Assembly (NCBI GenBank): GCA_030761205.1
Contig: JAULJL010000025.1
Coordinates: 5,399,501 to 5,463,500 of the forward strand
Origin: Fremontodendron californicum
Taxonomy: Eukaryota; Streptophyta; Magnoliopsida; Malvales; Malvaceae
Length of the DNA stretch: 64,000 nt
Reading direction: 5' to 3'
Part shown: in pieces, positions 21,191 to 33,088 of the stretch
Numbering within the stretch: the stretch's first letter is position 1
How the letters are laid out: each line of letters begins with the position of its first letter
The notes under the pieces: model-generated
The model's input: only the letters and a program-made list of their open reading frames with translations
What the model was told of the DNA's origin: nothing
The model's database searches: none
Translations under genes and position numbers: made by a program

Positions 21191-21975
21191 AATAGAGGAA
21201 GGGAATGTAGTCTGTAGATATAGAGATTCAAATCTCAGTCCTATCGGATACTATCTCTTAAAGATAATTACATGAACCAATTATACTGAGTCATATGGGT
21301 TAAAAAAAAGAATTTGCTTGCTTGCATTTTCTGCATTCTAAGTTCTAGCTGAAATTTTGAAGTGGTCCCAAGGGGGAGTAGAGCCGCCTCATTAATTATT
21401 TGAAACTCGTATAGAGGTCTCTCAAGTTGTGACTTTAACATGATAACAAATTAATTACATCCACGATGTATAATTTAGCAGGTTTTGTATAAACATAATC
21501 ATATTTGTGTCATAAATACTTAAACTCGATTAGGAAATGAAAACCATATGGTGTTTAAAACAAGTTTTATTCAACTCAATTATGAAATATGAAAATGATT
21601 TTTATATGTATTGACACTTTTAATTACCAATTTTTGCAAGTTAAAAGTCTCATAACTCAATACATTTAACAAACTATAACCACTATTTAGGGAATTAATC
21701 ATTTAAATAGATTTTGACACTGAATTATAAGATAGTTGACAATTGTCTTATTTGAACTAAGATCATCTCTTTGATTACTTACAACTTGTATAGAGGTCTT
21801 CCAATTGAATCAATCATTTGTGATACATTAATAACATGATAGTTGCACGATGTGTAATTAGATTTTATTTTTATTGAGAAACCGAAGATTTGAATTTAAT
21901 TTTTTGAGCAAGGAAGCATGCACTAATTTTGAGCTAAATAAGTATTAATTATAATTTAACAGGTTAAGATTAAGT
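21191..21975. other. Intergenic DNA, repeat fragments
   Basis: No gene found. Two phrases recur in direct orientation (CTTGTATAGAGGTCTTCC-like at about 21.41 and 21.79 kb, and GATACATTAATAACATGATA-like near 21.43 and 21.82 kb), suggesting a diverged duplication of about 370 bp. Confidence 0.4.
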
Positions 21976-23227
21976 GTCATAACGTGCAAATTCAAAAATT
22001 CGATTGCTATCAATCTTTTTTATTAAGTGTGAATGGACACCTAGATGAATCTATCTTTTTTAAAGAAATCTAAGATTGAGTAAGACTTCTTAAAAAAAAA
22101 AAAAGTTCTAGTCTATATCTTTAGAACTAGATTTGAGAGTACGGTTACATGTGGAGAAAGATTAACATCCTACGACGTCCATCCAAAGGAAGATACCTAT
22201 TAGTCTTCTGTTCTCCTAAAATGGTATTAAATAAATGGTCTTTCATAATTAAATTAAATTAAATTATTAATAAATATTAGAAACTTCATTAGGTTTTCTC
22301 CATCAAGCTGGAAGAATTTCAAAAGAAATTTTCTCATCTTAAGACTATTCAAGAGAAACTAACCTTTATCCTGAAGAGGCTCCATTGTCGGATTAATTAT
22401 TATTAAATTTTATGGAGACATCTCAAATCTAATTTTAATTATTATTTCAGTTTTTAAAATTTTTGTTCTTTTTATATCTTATTTTTATTCGAAAATAAAT
22501 AAATATTGATCTTTGATATTGATTTTTTTTTTTAAACTCTCAATCAAGCTAGTGGAATTTAGAAAAATATTATTACCTAAATTTTTTTAGAAATTGCCTA
22601 ATTGCAATTTCCTTAGAATTTCATCATAGGATAACCTCAATTTATTCTTATTTTTAATTAAATATTTACTAATTTATCTTATTTTAAAATTTCAATTATG
22701 CTAGGTTTTTTTTTATTAATTTTCACCATCCTTAATTAAATTCAATTATTTTAAAACATGTTTAAATAATAAACAAGCAAATTAAAAGAGATAAGTAAAT
22801 AAAATATTAAACAAATAAATAATACATAATTCAAACAAAATAAATAAGCAAATAAATAAATAAATAACTAAATTAATTAATTAAAATTTCTAAAAATAAA
22901 TAAAAACAAATGTAATTAAATAAAAAAAAAATTTAAATCTGTCTTGTGTTGGGCCCAGGCCGGCGCTCGAATCCTGCCTGACCCGAAATGACACGTTCAA
23001 ATTTTGTTTAAAAAGGAAAAATAATTGGTTTTTCTTTCATTTTTACCTATTTTCTTCTCTCTCTAACCTTCTTCAACTAAACCATCGCCAACCACCTTCA
23101 AACCAAGATTCCGGTGATGGTACGCCGTTCGTCGTTGACGAAAAATCAACCCAAACCAAAATTCAAAAAACTAATGAGCACAGATTCCGATCACCGAAAT
23201 CTTCAAATCTTCCCAGAAAACTTTGAA

Positions 23228-23260
<33 letters not shown>

Positions 23261-23330
23261 CAAAAAATCCTATTTCTTATTATTCTTGAACCCTTCTTTG
23301 TTATTCCGGAATCAAAATTTTGAAAAACCT
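21976..23330 (-). mobile_element. Gypsy-like LTR fragment, minus orientation
   Basis: Matches the better LTR at 59349-61412 in order: TGTCATAACGTG terminus, CACCTAGATGAATCTATC, AGAACTAGATT(T/C)G(A/G)GAGTAC, AAGATTAACATCC, then CTCCATCAAGCTGG and CTGAAGAGGCTCC blocks and finally a GC-richer leader with poly-A. The 5' part (TGTAGACACC end) is missing, so it is truncated. The reading frame at 23114-23323 is leader sequence with poly-lysine from the A tract. Confidence 0.6.
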
Positions 23331-24961
23331 TACCAAAAGTCTAGATCTACAAAACAAAATCATAAAACTTAATGCTTAAAAGTTAAACCCTTTCTTCCTC
23401 AAGCTTCTGCTATTAAAATTTTTTCTTGTTTGGTACTTTTTTAATCAAATCTGGACTAATTAAGTGTTCGATTCAAAATCTTAATAATATATTTAATATA
23501 TTAATTATTTTATTCAATATTATGTATTTTACTAATACATATTAAAAAATAATATTTTAATAATATATTTAAAAATATCAAATATTTTGAAATTTTAAAT
23601 ATTTTAATGATATTAAATATTTTTATAATATTTAAAAATAATATTTTAATAAATATTTCTCGTCAGACCAGTAGGTTTAGGGTTTCGTACTTGTTTCAAA
23701 CATGTTTCCACTTCTATTGGTGACCTAAATCAAATGCAGGTGTGCTCTTTTCGATTTGCCACGTCAACATTTTTTCCACATCAGCAGCTTGTGCCATGCC
23801 AGCATGTCCTCCTTTAAACACGCCATGCGCTTGACTTGTGAAATTCAAATTATTCCTGCCCTTATTTCCTCCTTCCCTACTTAGTAATAAGCGCTGACTT
23901 TGCATTGAAGTTGGCTATAATTTCTGATTCCGTTAACTCTCCTTTATTGCCAAAGCTAGTGCGATTTTGATTGTAATCGGCGTAGTTTCAAATCTCGATA
24001 GCAGATTTCATCGCGAACATAATTGCGGTGTCACGATTGTGGATGTTACAGGCATTACATAACGTGTCATGGTTATCGAATTTGATTTTAATTTTTATAA
24101 TTACGTTGTGATCGTTACATTGCGTAACGATTACATTTTAAAATTATGTAATGAGCGGGTCCTCGATTCACTACTAAAAATATCATTAAAGAAATTCTAG
24201 ATGCCATTAAAGAAATTCCTTCTCTTAAGAGGTGAGGCACGCAACAGAAAGTAGAGAGGCGTTCATACGAATAGATATCCTCTGCCCTTATTTCATATCT
24301 TTTTTGTGTCCCTTCATTACAATCCTGTTATGTGTTCACTTAATTAATTGTTTATAAACACGTGTTAAAAAATTATTGAAAGACATCAAAAAAGACATAT
24401 AAAAAGGACAAGAAATTTGTTCGCGTTCATACCCCAGCAGACCCCATATATCTCCTTATTAGTCCCACCATCAATCATATATAACAGCCCTGCGTAAAGG
24501 TTTGGTGACGTCTATCTCAACTCTAATTCTATAAAAACGAGACCATATATCTCAAGGCTTGCATCCATGCCAAAAGAGAACCAATATTTCTTCCGATCTG
24601 GGTATCAAAAGACTATGGTGCTCCCTCGAGCACTCTGTTTTTGTCTGCTTTTGATGAGAACTTAAATTAAAATAAATTATCCTCCAAGGCAATTATCTCC
24701 ACTGGTTTCGCCAAATCTCCAAACCAATTTAAATGTTCTCATCATATCATCGTTTTAAAATGGTTGGTGAGTGAGAAGCTTCCCCACCGTACATTTCTCC
24801 TCCTCTCCCACTTCTCCCACCATATGTGGTTCTTCTGATTCAACACTCTGTTAAAGTCAGATGCCTCCACGGTCCACACACCTTGCAACTCTTCAGTCAT
24901 CTGCATTCAGCACTACTCCAATCTAAACTAAGGAAAATTTAATTAACGACCTTCAAAGACC
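23331..24961. other. Intergenic DNA, mostly unrecognised
   Basis: AT-rich to about 23.65 kb, then more balanced sequence to the CACTA element. The 63-codon frame at 23714-23905 (-) has no domain I recognise. A patch at 23.97-24.16 kb with GTAACGATTACATTT and GCATTACATAACGTG looks like another dispersed repeat. No gene can be supported. Confidence 0.4.
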
Positions 24962-24964
24962 ACC

Positions 24965-26500
24965 ACTACAACAATTTTGGGTTTTATTGGCGTTTTAATT
25001 TTTGTAAAGGGGGCGACGTTTCTACCCCTAAACGTCGCTAAAATTTGTAAGGAAGAAACGCCGCTAAATGAGATCAATTACCTGTGTTTAGAATCAAAAA
25101 CGCCGCTAAATATTTTTCAAATTACGCAGTTCGTTTTTATCGCTAAAACAATTTAGCGGCGTTTGTCTGAGAAACGCCACTAAATGTATGACATTTAAAA
25201 AATCAGAGGAGAACATTTAGCGGCGTTTGTCTCCATAAACGCCGCTAAATGTTTTAATTTAGCGGCGCTTGTCTGAGAAACGCCGCTAAATGTATGACAT
25301 TTAAAAAATCAGAGGAGAACATTTAGCGGCGTTTGTCTCCATAAACGCCGCTAAATGAATAAATTTAGCGGCGTTTTTAGTATACAAACACCGCTAAATA
25401 TTAAAAAAATCGAGCGGCAAAATTTATCGCTTTTTTTTTTTTAAAGAGATGAATAGATTTACAATTTAGCAGCGTTTGTTTCGACAAACGCCGCTATTTG
25501 CTGAAAGTATAATCAGTAACAGACCCTTCTTCCTCTTTACTCAAAACAGAAAACTCACTTTTTCTCCCTCTCTCTCTCCACCCTCTCACACCCACCAGCT
25601 TCTAGGTCAAAGATTTAAGCAAAATTTTGTTAACCTCTTTTCATTCCTAGAAGATTCTTGTTTGAAGGTAACAATTTTATAATTTTGCATTTTGTAAGTT
25701 GGGGATTTTAATTTAAGTTTTTGCCTTTTTTTTTTCTAGGTTCTAAAGATTAAATTGGAAGAGGCATTTTGACAGATAATGAAGCTCGGAGGTCAATTCT
25801 TTTACTTTTGCTTTTCATTGACTTTAATCACTGGTTGTTTTACAAATTTGGAAAAAAAAAAATTGTAATAACTTGTAATGTTAGTGCAAGATTGGCAATA
25901 AGAGTTTTGAACCTTGCAATTGTTATATATTTTCAGGTACAAATTAAATTTTATACTACTTTGTCTTGTTTAATTTTTATTTTATTCCAATTGTTATATG
26001 TTAATTATTTTGTGCTTTCTTAATATAATTATTGTATAATGATACTTTATAATATACTATTAAATTTTAATATATTTCTGTTATGTATTGATTGTAAACT
26101 ATAATGTAAATATATTAAATAATATTATTTATTATAATTTTTAAATAAAAGAAATTATATTTTTTTTTTACAAATTTTGGAAATTTAGCGGTGTTTTTAG
26201 AACACAAACGCCGTTATATTTATGAATATTAAAGAACGAAATTCTAAAATTAGCGGCGTTTTTTATCTACAAACGCCGCTAATTTATACTCAAATACCAT
26301 CTGCTGCAGTTTTACGCTAGCGTTTATAACGCCGACAAATATCCTTACAAATGCCACTACATTAGCGGTGTTTTTGTTTCAAATGCCGAAAAATTTCCCG
26401 GCGTCGTTTTTCGCGGCACTTTTATCGACGTTTTTTAGAAACGCCGCTAAATTTTTAGCGGTATTTAAAATCGCCGCTGAAGAACTATTCTACTGTAGTG
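24965..26500. mobile_element. Non-autonomous CACTA (En/Spm) element
   Basis: Starts CACTACAACAATTTTGGG and, inward from the right, CACTACAGTAGAATAGTTC, and is flanked by the 3-bp duplication CAC (24962-24964 and 26501-26503). Both subterminal regions are packed with the 13-mer TTTAGCGGCGTTT and its reverse complement AAACGCCGCTAAA, often as head-to-head pairs (25.06-25.5 and 26.18-26.46 kb). CACTA termini, 3-bp duplication and clustered subterminal repeats in both orientations are diagnostic of the superfamily. The 0.7-kb AT-rich centre has short frames only and no TNP1/TNP2-like protein. Confidence 0.9.
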
Positions 26501-26503
26501 CAC

Positions 26504-27131
26504 CTGAAAAGACGATCTAAAGATAATATAACTCTTGTCTGCACGAACACGTAATACGGGTACGATACTATACGAACATGACAGTATGGAGATTGTTTAG
26601 AAAATTAGGATACGGGTACGACAATAAAAAAAATATTTTTTATATAATAATATATAATAAAAATGTAAAATTGATTATTTTTAATCAAATTTTTTAAATT
26701 ATTTTTGAATTAAAAAACTTGAACATTAAAAAATCCATTAGAACTAAATTGTTCGTTGTTGATTTCGTATTACAAGAAAAATGTAAAAGTAAAAAAAATA
26801 TATATATATTATCGCATGTCCAGGTGTGTCTGGATGTGTTCAACCTTATCTTGATCATATTTTGACCGTGTTCGATTCTCTTTTTTATGTGTTATTGCGT
26901 GTCCGATATATATTCAACTGTGTCGAAATTATGTCTGCATCAAACACGTGTTCGACACTTAAACACTTCCCTAATAGAAATGTTCGTGCTTCATACGTCT
27001 CATACAAGACTAAAGGTCTAAAACTATTCTCACAAGAACCGTAGTGCTCGAGGAGAGACTAATCGTCACGGCACTTCTAATTGCGTCCAGTATGGTAACA
27101 TTAGGTATTTGTTTATTATTAGATAAGGGGT
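26504..27131. other. Dispersed repeat, no gene
   Basis: Left part GCACGAACACGTAATACGGG (about 26540) and right part GTGTTCGACACTTAAACAC/TTCGTGCTTCATACG (about 26945-26995) look like the ends of a decayed inverted-repeat element of the 'GTGTCCGACACG' type. The 72-codon frame at 26826-27044 lies in it. Confidence 0.4.
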
Positions 27132-27380
27132 TTTTATTAAGGGTTTATATTTGATGCATCGATTTATATTTAATGCACTGACAGTGTATAATTTTATACA
27201 CTATCAATGAATCAGATGACGTCATATCATTAAATATAAAGTTATTTATATTTATTTTTAAGGGTTTGTATTTAATGCAGTGTCAGTGTATAAGTTTATA
27301 CACTGACAGTGAATCTTACAATAACACCTCATTAATAAATAAGCTCTAAACCTTAAAATCTAACCCCTAACCCTACCATT

Positions 27381-30300
27381 TTTTTTTTTTTGAAAAGCAT
27401 GATTTATTGCAAAAAAGATGTCCTTTTTACAAACCAGCAAAACAGCATGCTGCAAAACAAAACTAAGGACTATAAAACAACAAATCTGACACCCTATTAA
27501 CACCAGATTTGGCTAGCTTATCAGCCTCACCATTAGCCTCTCTCAAAATATGAACAATTTCCCAGTTTTGAACCGCAGTTCGAACAAACTCTATAGATCT
27601 TATAATTCTCAAAATCCGCCATGGGGCTCTACTCGGATTCCTAACCCAAGCAACAACCATCTGGCAATCACATTCAATTATAAGTTTATGCGATAGCACC
27701 CAAGACGAAGCACCAAAAATGAGGAAGGCTTCTTTGACGGCCCTTAATTCAGCCTCAAATGCCTTAGCAGAACCGATAGATTTAGAAAAAACTGCTTTCA
27801 CCATACCTTGATTGTCGCGCAAAATACCACCAATCCCCGCAGGACCGGGGTTACCACGCGCCGAACCATCGACGTTGAACTTAAGGCAGCCGGCAAATGG
27901 CTTACTCCAAGTCACATCAACACCAACTTTCATTTCCCTCTTCATTCGACAAATAGCAGGTGACCACTTGGACTGCGAAAGCAGCCCTTCCTCACAAGGC
28001 CATTTAGCCTTGGACCATAAAGCGAGTCTAAGTCTAATAGAGTCCAGTAACTGCCAAACAACAACATTTTTCCTATTAAAAACAATATCATTCCTGTGCA
28101 GCCAAATAGACCAAAGTGCAACAAAAAAACACATTCTCCACAATTTGCTGCAATGATTTGCTGGGAGCGCATGCTGCCACGCAAGAAAAAAAACCCACGG
28201 CACTCGTTTGCGTGGACCAAGAAATACCCCAAGAAAGACAGCAATGAGCCCACACAAACCATGAGACTCTGCATGTAAAAAACAGATGCTCTGTAGTTTC
28301 AGGCATCAGATTGCATAGTGGACACAGAATCGGACCATTAATAATAAGACCTCTCTTGCTGAGTTCAACTTTGGTAGCAACGCTGCCTCTCAAAACTTGC
28401 CAGCAAAAGATTTCCACCTTCGGAGGCGCATAACCGGCCCATATAAATTTCCAATGATCTCATTTAAGTGAGGACTCACTCAACACAGAATGGCAGAAAG
28501 AATTAGACGAGTAAACGCCACTGCAGGTGTGTTTCCAAACAACTGAATCAAAGGAGTTTCTGAAGAGCACTTGATTTCCCAGCAGATCCAACAGGGATTC
28601 CCACTGCTGAAGCTCCCAATCGAACAATCTTCTTCGTAGGTTAACCTCCCAATGCCATTGATTATTAAGCCATTTGCCAAAATCCGCTACTTTCCCGCTT
28701 TTAGAAACAGCTACCGCGAAGACTCTTGGAAACTGCTCTTTAAGGATAACGCCTTCGATCCATTCATCCTGCCAAAAATTAATGGAGCTGCCATCACCTG
28801 GAAGAAAACACAACCCAGCAGACAAAAAAGGATGAAAATAATTTGAAGGCATAAGGGGTCGAATAATGTTTCTCCAGGTTGGGGACATTTTCCGATACCA
28901 GCTGCATGAAGGAAGCAAATTTCCCACCGATGACTCATATTTCCCGGCTATGACTGACCTCCATAAACAGAAACGCTCATTCCCAAATCTCCAGATCCAT
29001 TTATTGAGCATCGCTCTGTTCTTAAGCCTTAAATCAACTAGACCGAGTCCTCCAAATTCCTTGGTATTACAGACAGACTTCCAATTAACCATATGCATCT
29101 TTTTCACCGACGAAGAACCATCCCAAAGGAAACTTTTGACCATTCTATCCAGCTCATCAGATACAGTACGAGGGATTTGAAGTAGAGACATATAATAAAT
29201 GGGCAGAGAAGACAACACCGATTTAATAAGGGTCAATCTGCCCCCAATGGAGAGTAAATTACCTTTCCAGCCGGCAAGCCTCTTATTGAATTTCTCAATG
29301 ATAGGACTCCACAATGAGATAGAGTTCGCTCCGTGCCCCAAGGGGAGACCGAGATAAAGGGAGGGGAGACGACTGCTCAGACAACGGATATTCGAAGCTC
29401 ACCGATCAGTGACACTTTGCTCCACCCCAATTCCAAAAAGACTGCTCTTTTTGAAATTAACTTTGAGGCCTGATAACAACTGAAAGCACTTTAGAATTCT
29501 TTTAACATTCCTAACCTGCTCCTCCAAAGGCTCACAGAAAATAATTGTGTCATCCGCAAACTGAAGATGAGATAAGGACACAGACCCTTGATCAATAACC
29601 ATACCCCTGAAAAGGCCAATGGAAGTAGCCTTATTAAGAAATAAGCTCAAAACTTCAGCAACCAGATTAAACAGTAAGGGGGAGAGGGGACAGCCTTGTC
29701 TCAACCCTCTGCTCATCCTGAACTGTTCCGTTGGCACCCCATTAACTAGGACTGATAATGAAGCTGAAGATAAACACGACTGAATCCAAGACCTCCACTT
29801 ATCCCCAAAGCCCATTCTACCCATAACAAAATAAAGAAAGGACCAATCCACACAATCATAGGCTTTTTCGAAATCTACCTTAAATATCATACCACCCTCT
29901 CCATTAGTCTTCATAGAATGGATAACCTCATTGGCAATTAAGGAGCAGTCCAGAATTTGACGCCCCGGGATGAACGCGAACTGGTTTTGCCCAACAATTT
30001 CCCCTACCGATTGCCTCAGGCGATTGGCAAGAACTTTGGCTAGAATTTTATAAACACTGTCCACCAAGCTAATAGGACGGTAATCACTAATGGAGCACGG
30101 AGAGTCACATTTAGGTATAAGAGAAATAAAAGACGCATTTAAACAGTTATCGATACAACCAGTGCTATGGAAATTATTCATGAACGACATAACCTCACCC
30201 TTCACCGTGACCCAGAAGGACTTAAAGAAATTCAGATTAAAACCATCCGGACCCGGAGCTTTGTTGCCATCGCAGCCTTGGATGGCTCCCCAAACCTCTT

Positions 30301-31563
30301 CCTCCGAGAAAGGCTGCTCAAGATTAGACGAACTTTGCGCAGATAATGACTTAAAACTGCACTTGAGATCTTTGAGCCTGGCTACCTTTGTAGAGTTGAA
30401 ACGGTTTTTGAAATACGACCCAATGGCCTTCTTGAGAACCCTAGGTTCATCGAACACCTTCCCATCAATCAACAAATTCCCAATGTGGTTCTTTCGACTC
30501 CTAGCTGTGGCGACAATATGGAAAAATTTAGTATTCCTATCACCCTCTTGTGCCCATTTTAATCTCGATTTCTGGAGCCAAGTTTGTTCTTCGATACGAT
30601 ACAGTGACCATAAATCAGCCTTCTTATTCCATACCTCTTCTCGCAGCTGGTTTCCCATTTGCCCCTGTTGTACACTCTGTTCGAGGCCAGCAATCTCCTT
30701 TTCAAGTTCCACGATGTTGTAGAAACCGGCCTTATGGTGCCTAACAGACCAGTCTTTAATGGCTGGTTTGAGATTTTTCAACTTGAACCATAAACCCCAC
30801 CCCGAAGGCCGAGAATATCCTGTAGAATTCCAAGCATTCTGGATAACAGAATGAAAGCTCCTATCTTCCAACCAGTTATTGAAGAACCGGAAAGGTTTTG
30901 GCCCCCAATTGACGCTCTCTTCAACAATCAACACTGGATTATGATCGGAAAGAGAACGGGGAAGAGCTTTTTATTTGATTGAAGGCCATAAAGCAACCAG
31001 ACCAGGCGATAAAAGGAACCTATCCAATCTGCTGAAAGACGGAACGGCCCTATTACTGGTCCAAGTGTATTTATCTCCTGACATCGGCAGATCCATGAGT
31101 TCAGCTTGATTAATAAAGTTTGAAAATAGCAACATAGGAGTAGTGCTGAACACTGATCCGATTTTCTCATCAGGGCTTCTAACCACATTGAAATCACCCC
31201 CTAGACACCATAGACAGTCATAACCCTGTAACACACCCACAAGCTCATCCCAAAATGCAGCTCTTTCACCATCCTCATTTGGAGCATAGATATTCACGAA
31301 CCCACATCTTATATTGTTCGCCTTTAACGAGCCAATCAGAAGAATGAAACGAGGTGAAATAATTTTCGACTCAACTAAGAAGAAGTCCTTTCGCCAGAAG
31401 ATAATGAGACCCCCAGCGGAACCCACCGACGCCGAGAATTCCATCTCAACAGGGGAGCATCCCCAGACCTTTCTAATAAACTTTGAATCAATAGACTGAA
31501 GCTTTGATTCCTGAATAAAAACCATCTCTGGCCTCCAATTCAAAACCAAATTCCTCAAGGCCA
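27381..31563 (-). mobile_element. 5'-truncated LINE retrotransposon
   Basis: A 13-bp target duplication, TAACCCTACCATT, lies at 27368-27380 and 31564-31576. The 3' end is a poly-A tail (poly-T on the plus strand at about 27379-27391), and the 5' end stops inside the endonuclease domain, at ATGGCCTTGAGG. Truncation at the 5' end plus A tail and long duplication are the signature of target-primed reverse transcription. It contains a broken ORF2. Confidence 0.93.
27463..31563 (-). pseudogene. LINE ORF2: endonuclease, reverse transcriptase, RNase H
   Basis: Reading leftward: an APE-type endonuclease part (31.56-30.97 kb; FIQESKLQ, GGDFNVVRS, SRLDRFLLS), reverse transcriptase (30.93-29.40 kb; GNKAPGPDGFNLNFFK, LANRLRQ, GLRQGCPLSPLLFNL, and the catalytic FADD in LQFADDTIIF), a zf-RVT region (29.34-28.1 kb; CPLCNLMPETTEHLFFTC), and plant-type RNase H (27.9-27.5 kb; FNVDGSARGNPGPAGIGG, EADKLAK). 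Defects are few: in-frame TAA at 30971-30973, in-frame TGA near 29400 and another near 28460, all in the same frame, plus one frameshift between about 28.25 and 28.1 kb. The low number of lesions suggests a fairly recent insertion. The endonuclease start is missing. Confidence 0.93.
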
Positions 31564-31775
31564 TAACCCTACCATTAACCCTAACCCTAACTTTTAACAT
31601 GTGTCATCGTAAGATTCATTGTCAGTGTATAGACTTATATATTGACAGTATATTAAATATAAATTTTATATTTAATTTTTTTAATAATGTGACATCATCT
31701 GATTCACTAATAGCGTATAGATATATACATTGTCAATGCATCAACTACATATAAATTTAAATTCATCTTTTATTA

Positions 31776-32146
31776 AATACGTTCCGATTGTGTATATATA
31801 AATGAGTTTTTTTTTTTTAATTTATGAAGCCACTCTTTAATATTATTTCTCAAATTTTAAGATATTTCATTTTAAGCTTAATTTTCGAAACAAGGTACTT
31901 TATATATAAATATAATTCATCTTAGATTCTTGGTTTGAGAAAAAAAAAAACTCGAGGATAAACCATTTAAAGCATTTTAGTCATATAAAAACTTTTTGAC
32001 CTAACTTTTACTCTTTTAACAAATAGTGCAATGACAACAATTTTTTTTTATTAGCATTTATTTATATTTTGCAAATAGAATAAAAAGGTAAAAAGTAAAA
32101 GCCTTTACATAATAAAGTCTTTTTATAAGATTAAAATTTTCCAAAA
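31776..32146. other. AT-rich intergenic DNA
   Basis: No coding signal and no clear element boundaries. Confidence 0.4.
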
Positions 32147-32149
32147 TTA

Positions 32150-32786
32150 CATTCGGTATGCGTTGATCTGTTTAAAATCGATGATTATTTAATCATCGTG
32201 ATTAGATTATCGTGTTTGGTAATAATTTGAAAATGTTAGATGATAGTAATTTTAGATCAACAAGAATAATTAAATCACTGCATTGTGGATAATCTAAACT
32301 CATCCAAAACGATAAGTTTTATCATTAAAAAGAGTGATCATCAAAATCATTTTAGTTAAAATTTATCTTTGAAGTAGTGTCCATCAAAATATGTAATTTA
32401 TCTCCAAAATTTTAGTTTTTAATGTATACTTTTTAATCGTTTTATATAAGAAAATTTATGCAAACCTTAAATGTGAAAATGTAAATAAATTTAAATTATA
32501 ATCATTAGAACTGGTTCATACTTGGTACTTTATAATTTTTATAAAACAATAAATTATTGTTTTATAAATGAATCATTCAATAAAAACTAAACTTGTGACT
32601 TTCTTTTAAATTCTTAATATTATTAATAATAAAATTATTATTATGTTTTATATTCGATGATTTTTTGATACAATATCAAACATAGTGATTTACAATATTT
32701 TGTCAAATATGATAATTTAAAATTATTAATAATCAAATCATTTTGATAATTAAATCATCATAATGATCTTAAAAATATACCAAACA
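32150..32786. mobile_element. PIF/Harbinger-like MITE (tentative)
   Basis: TTA at 32147-32149 and 32787-32789; ends CATTCGGTATGCGTTGATC and, inward from the right, TGTTTGGTATATTTTTAAGATC (shown trimmed). The interior is rich in ATGATTNNNTAATCAT palindromes. The 3-bp duplication is short enough to be chance, so confidence is moderate. Confidence 0.5.
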
Positions 32787-33088
32787 TTATTTAAAAAGTT
32801 GCTCATAAGCTCCGATAACATTACCGATAAATAAATAGTAATACAAAAAAAAAAAAAAATTACAATACAATCTATTATTTTCCATTCTTATTTTAAAGGC
32901 TTTATGCCGAAAGGGACAATAGAAATGCTCCCAAGTCCAACTGATAACTACCGATTATTTCCCAAATCATAGATGAACTTAGAAATAGAACACAATTGAT
33001 TTACTATTTAATTATTATTTATTTATCTATAATCATGAAATTCTTTTCAATCTCCCAAAGACGAAGCACGCCACTACGCCAGGGAGGA

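Larger units (their letters stand above)
27140..31767. mobile_element. Mutator-like MITE split by a LINE
   Basis: Left arm 27140-27367 and right arm 31577-31767 are inverted repeats of each other (for example TTTATACACTGACAGTGAATCTTAC against GTAAGATTCATTGTCAGTGTATAG, trimmed). Flanks TTTTTATTA (27131-27139) and CTTTTATTA (31767-31775) match at 8/9 bases, as expected for a Mutator-like element. Without the LINE it would be about 430 bp. The arms contain TGCACTGACAGTGTATAA-type palindromes. Confidence 0.72.

Noticed and set aside
27361..27380. CCCTAACCCTA telomere-like sequence on both sides of the LINE
   Set aside because: Only two or three irregular units, not the plant CCCTAAA telomere repeat, and the second copy is the LINE target duplication.
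30090..30722. 210-codon plus-strand frame opposite the LINE
   Set aside because: Antisense shadow of the reverse transcriptase frame.
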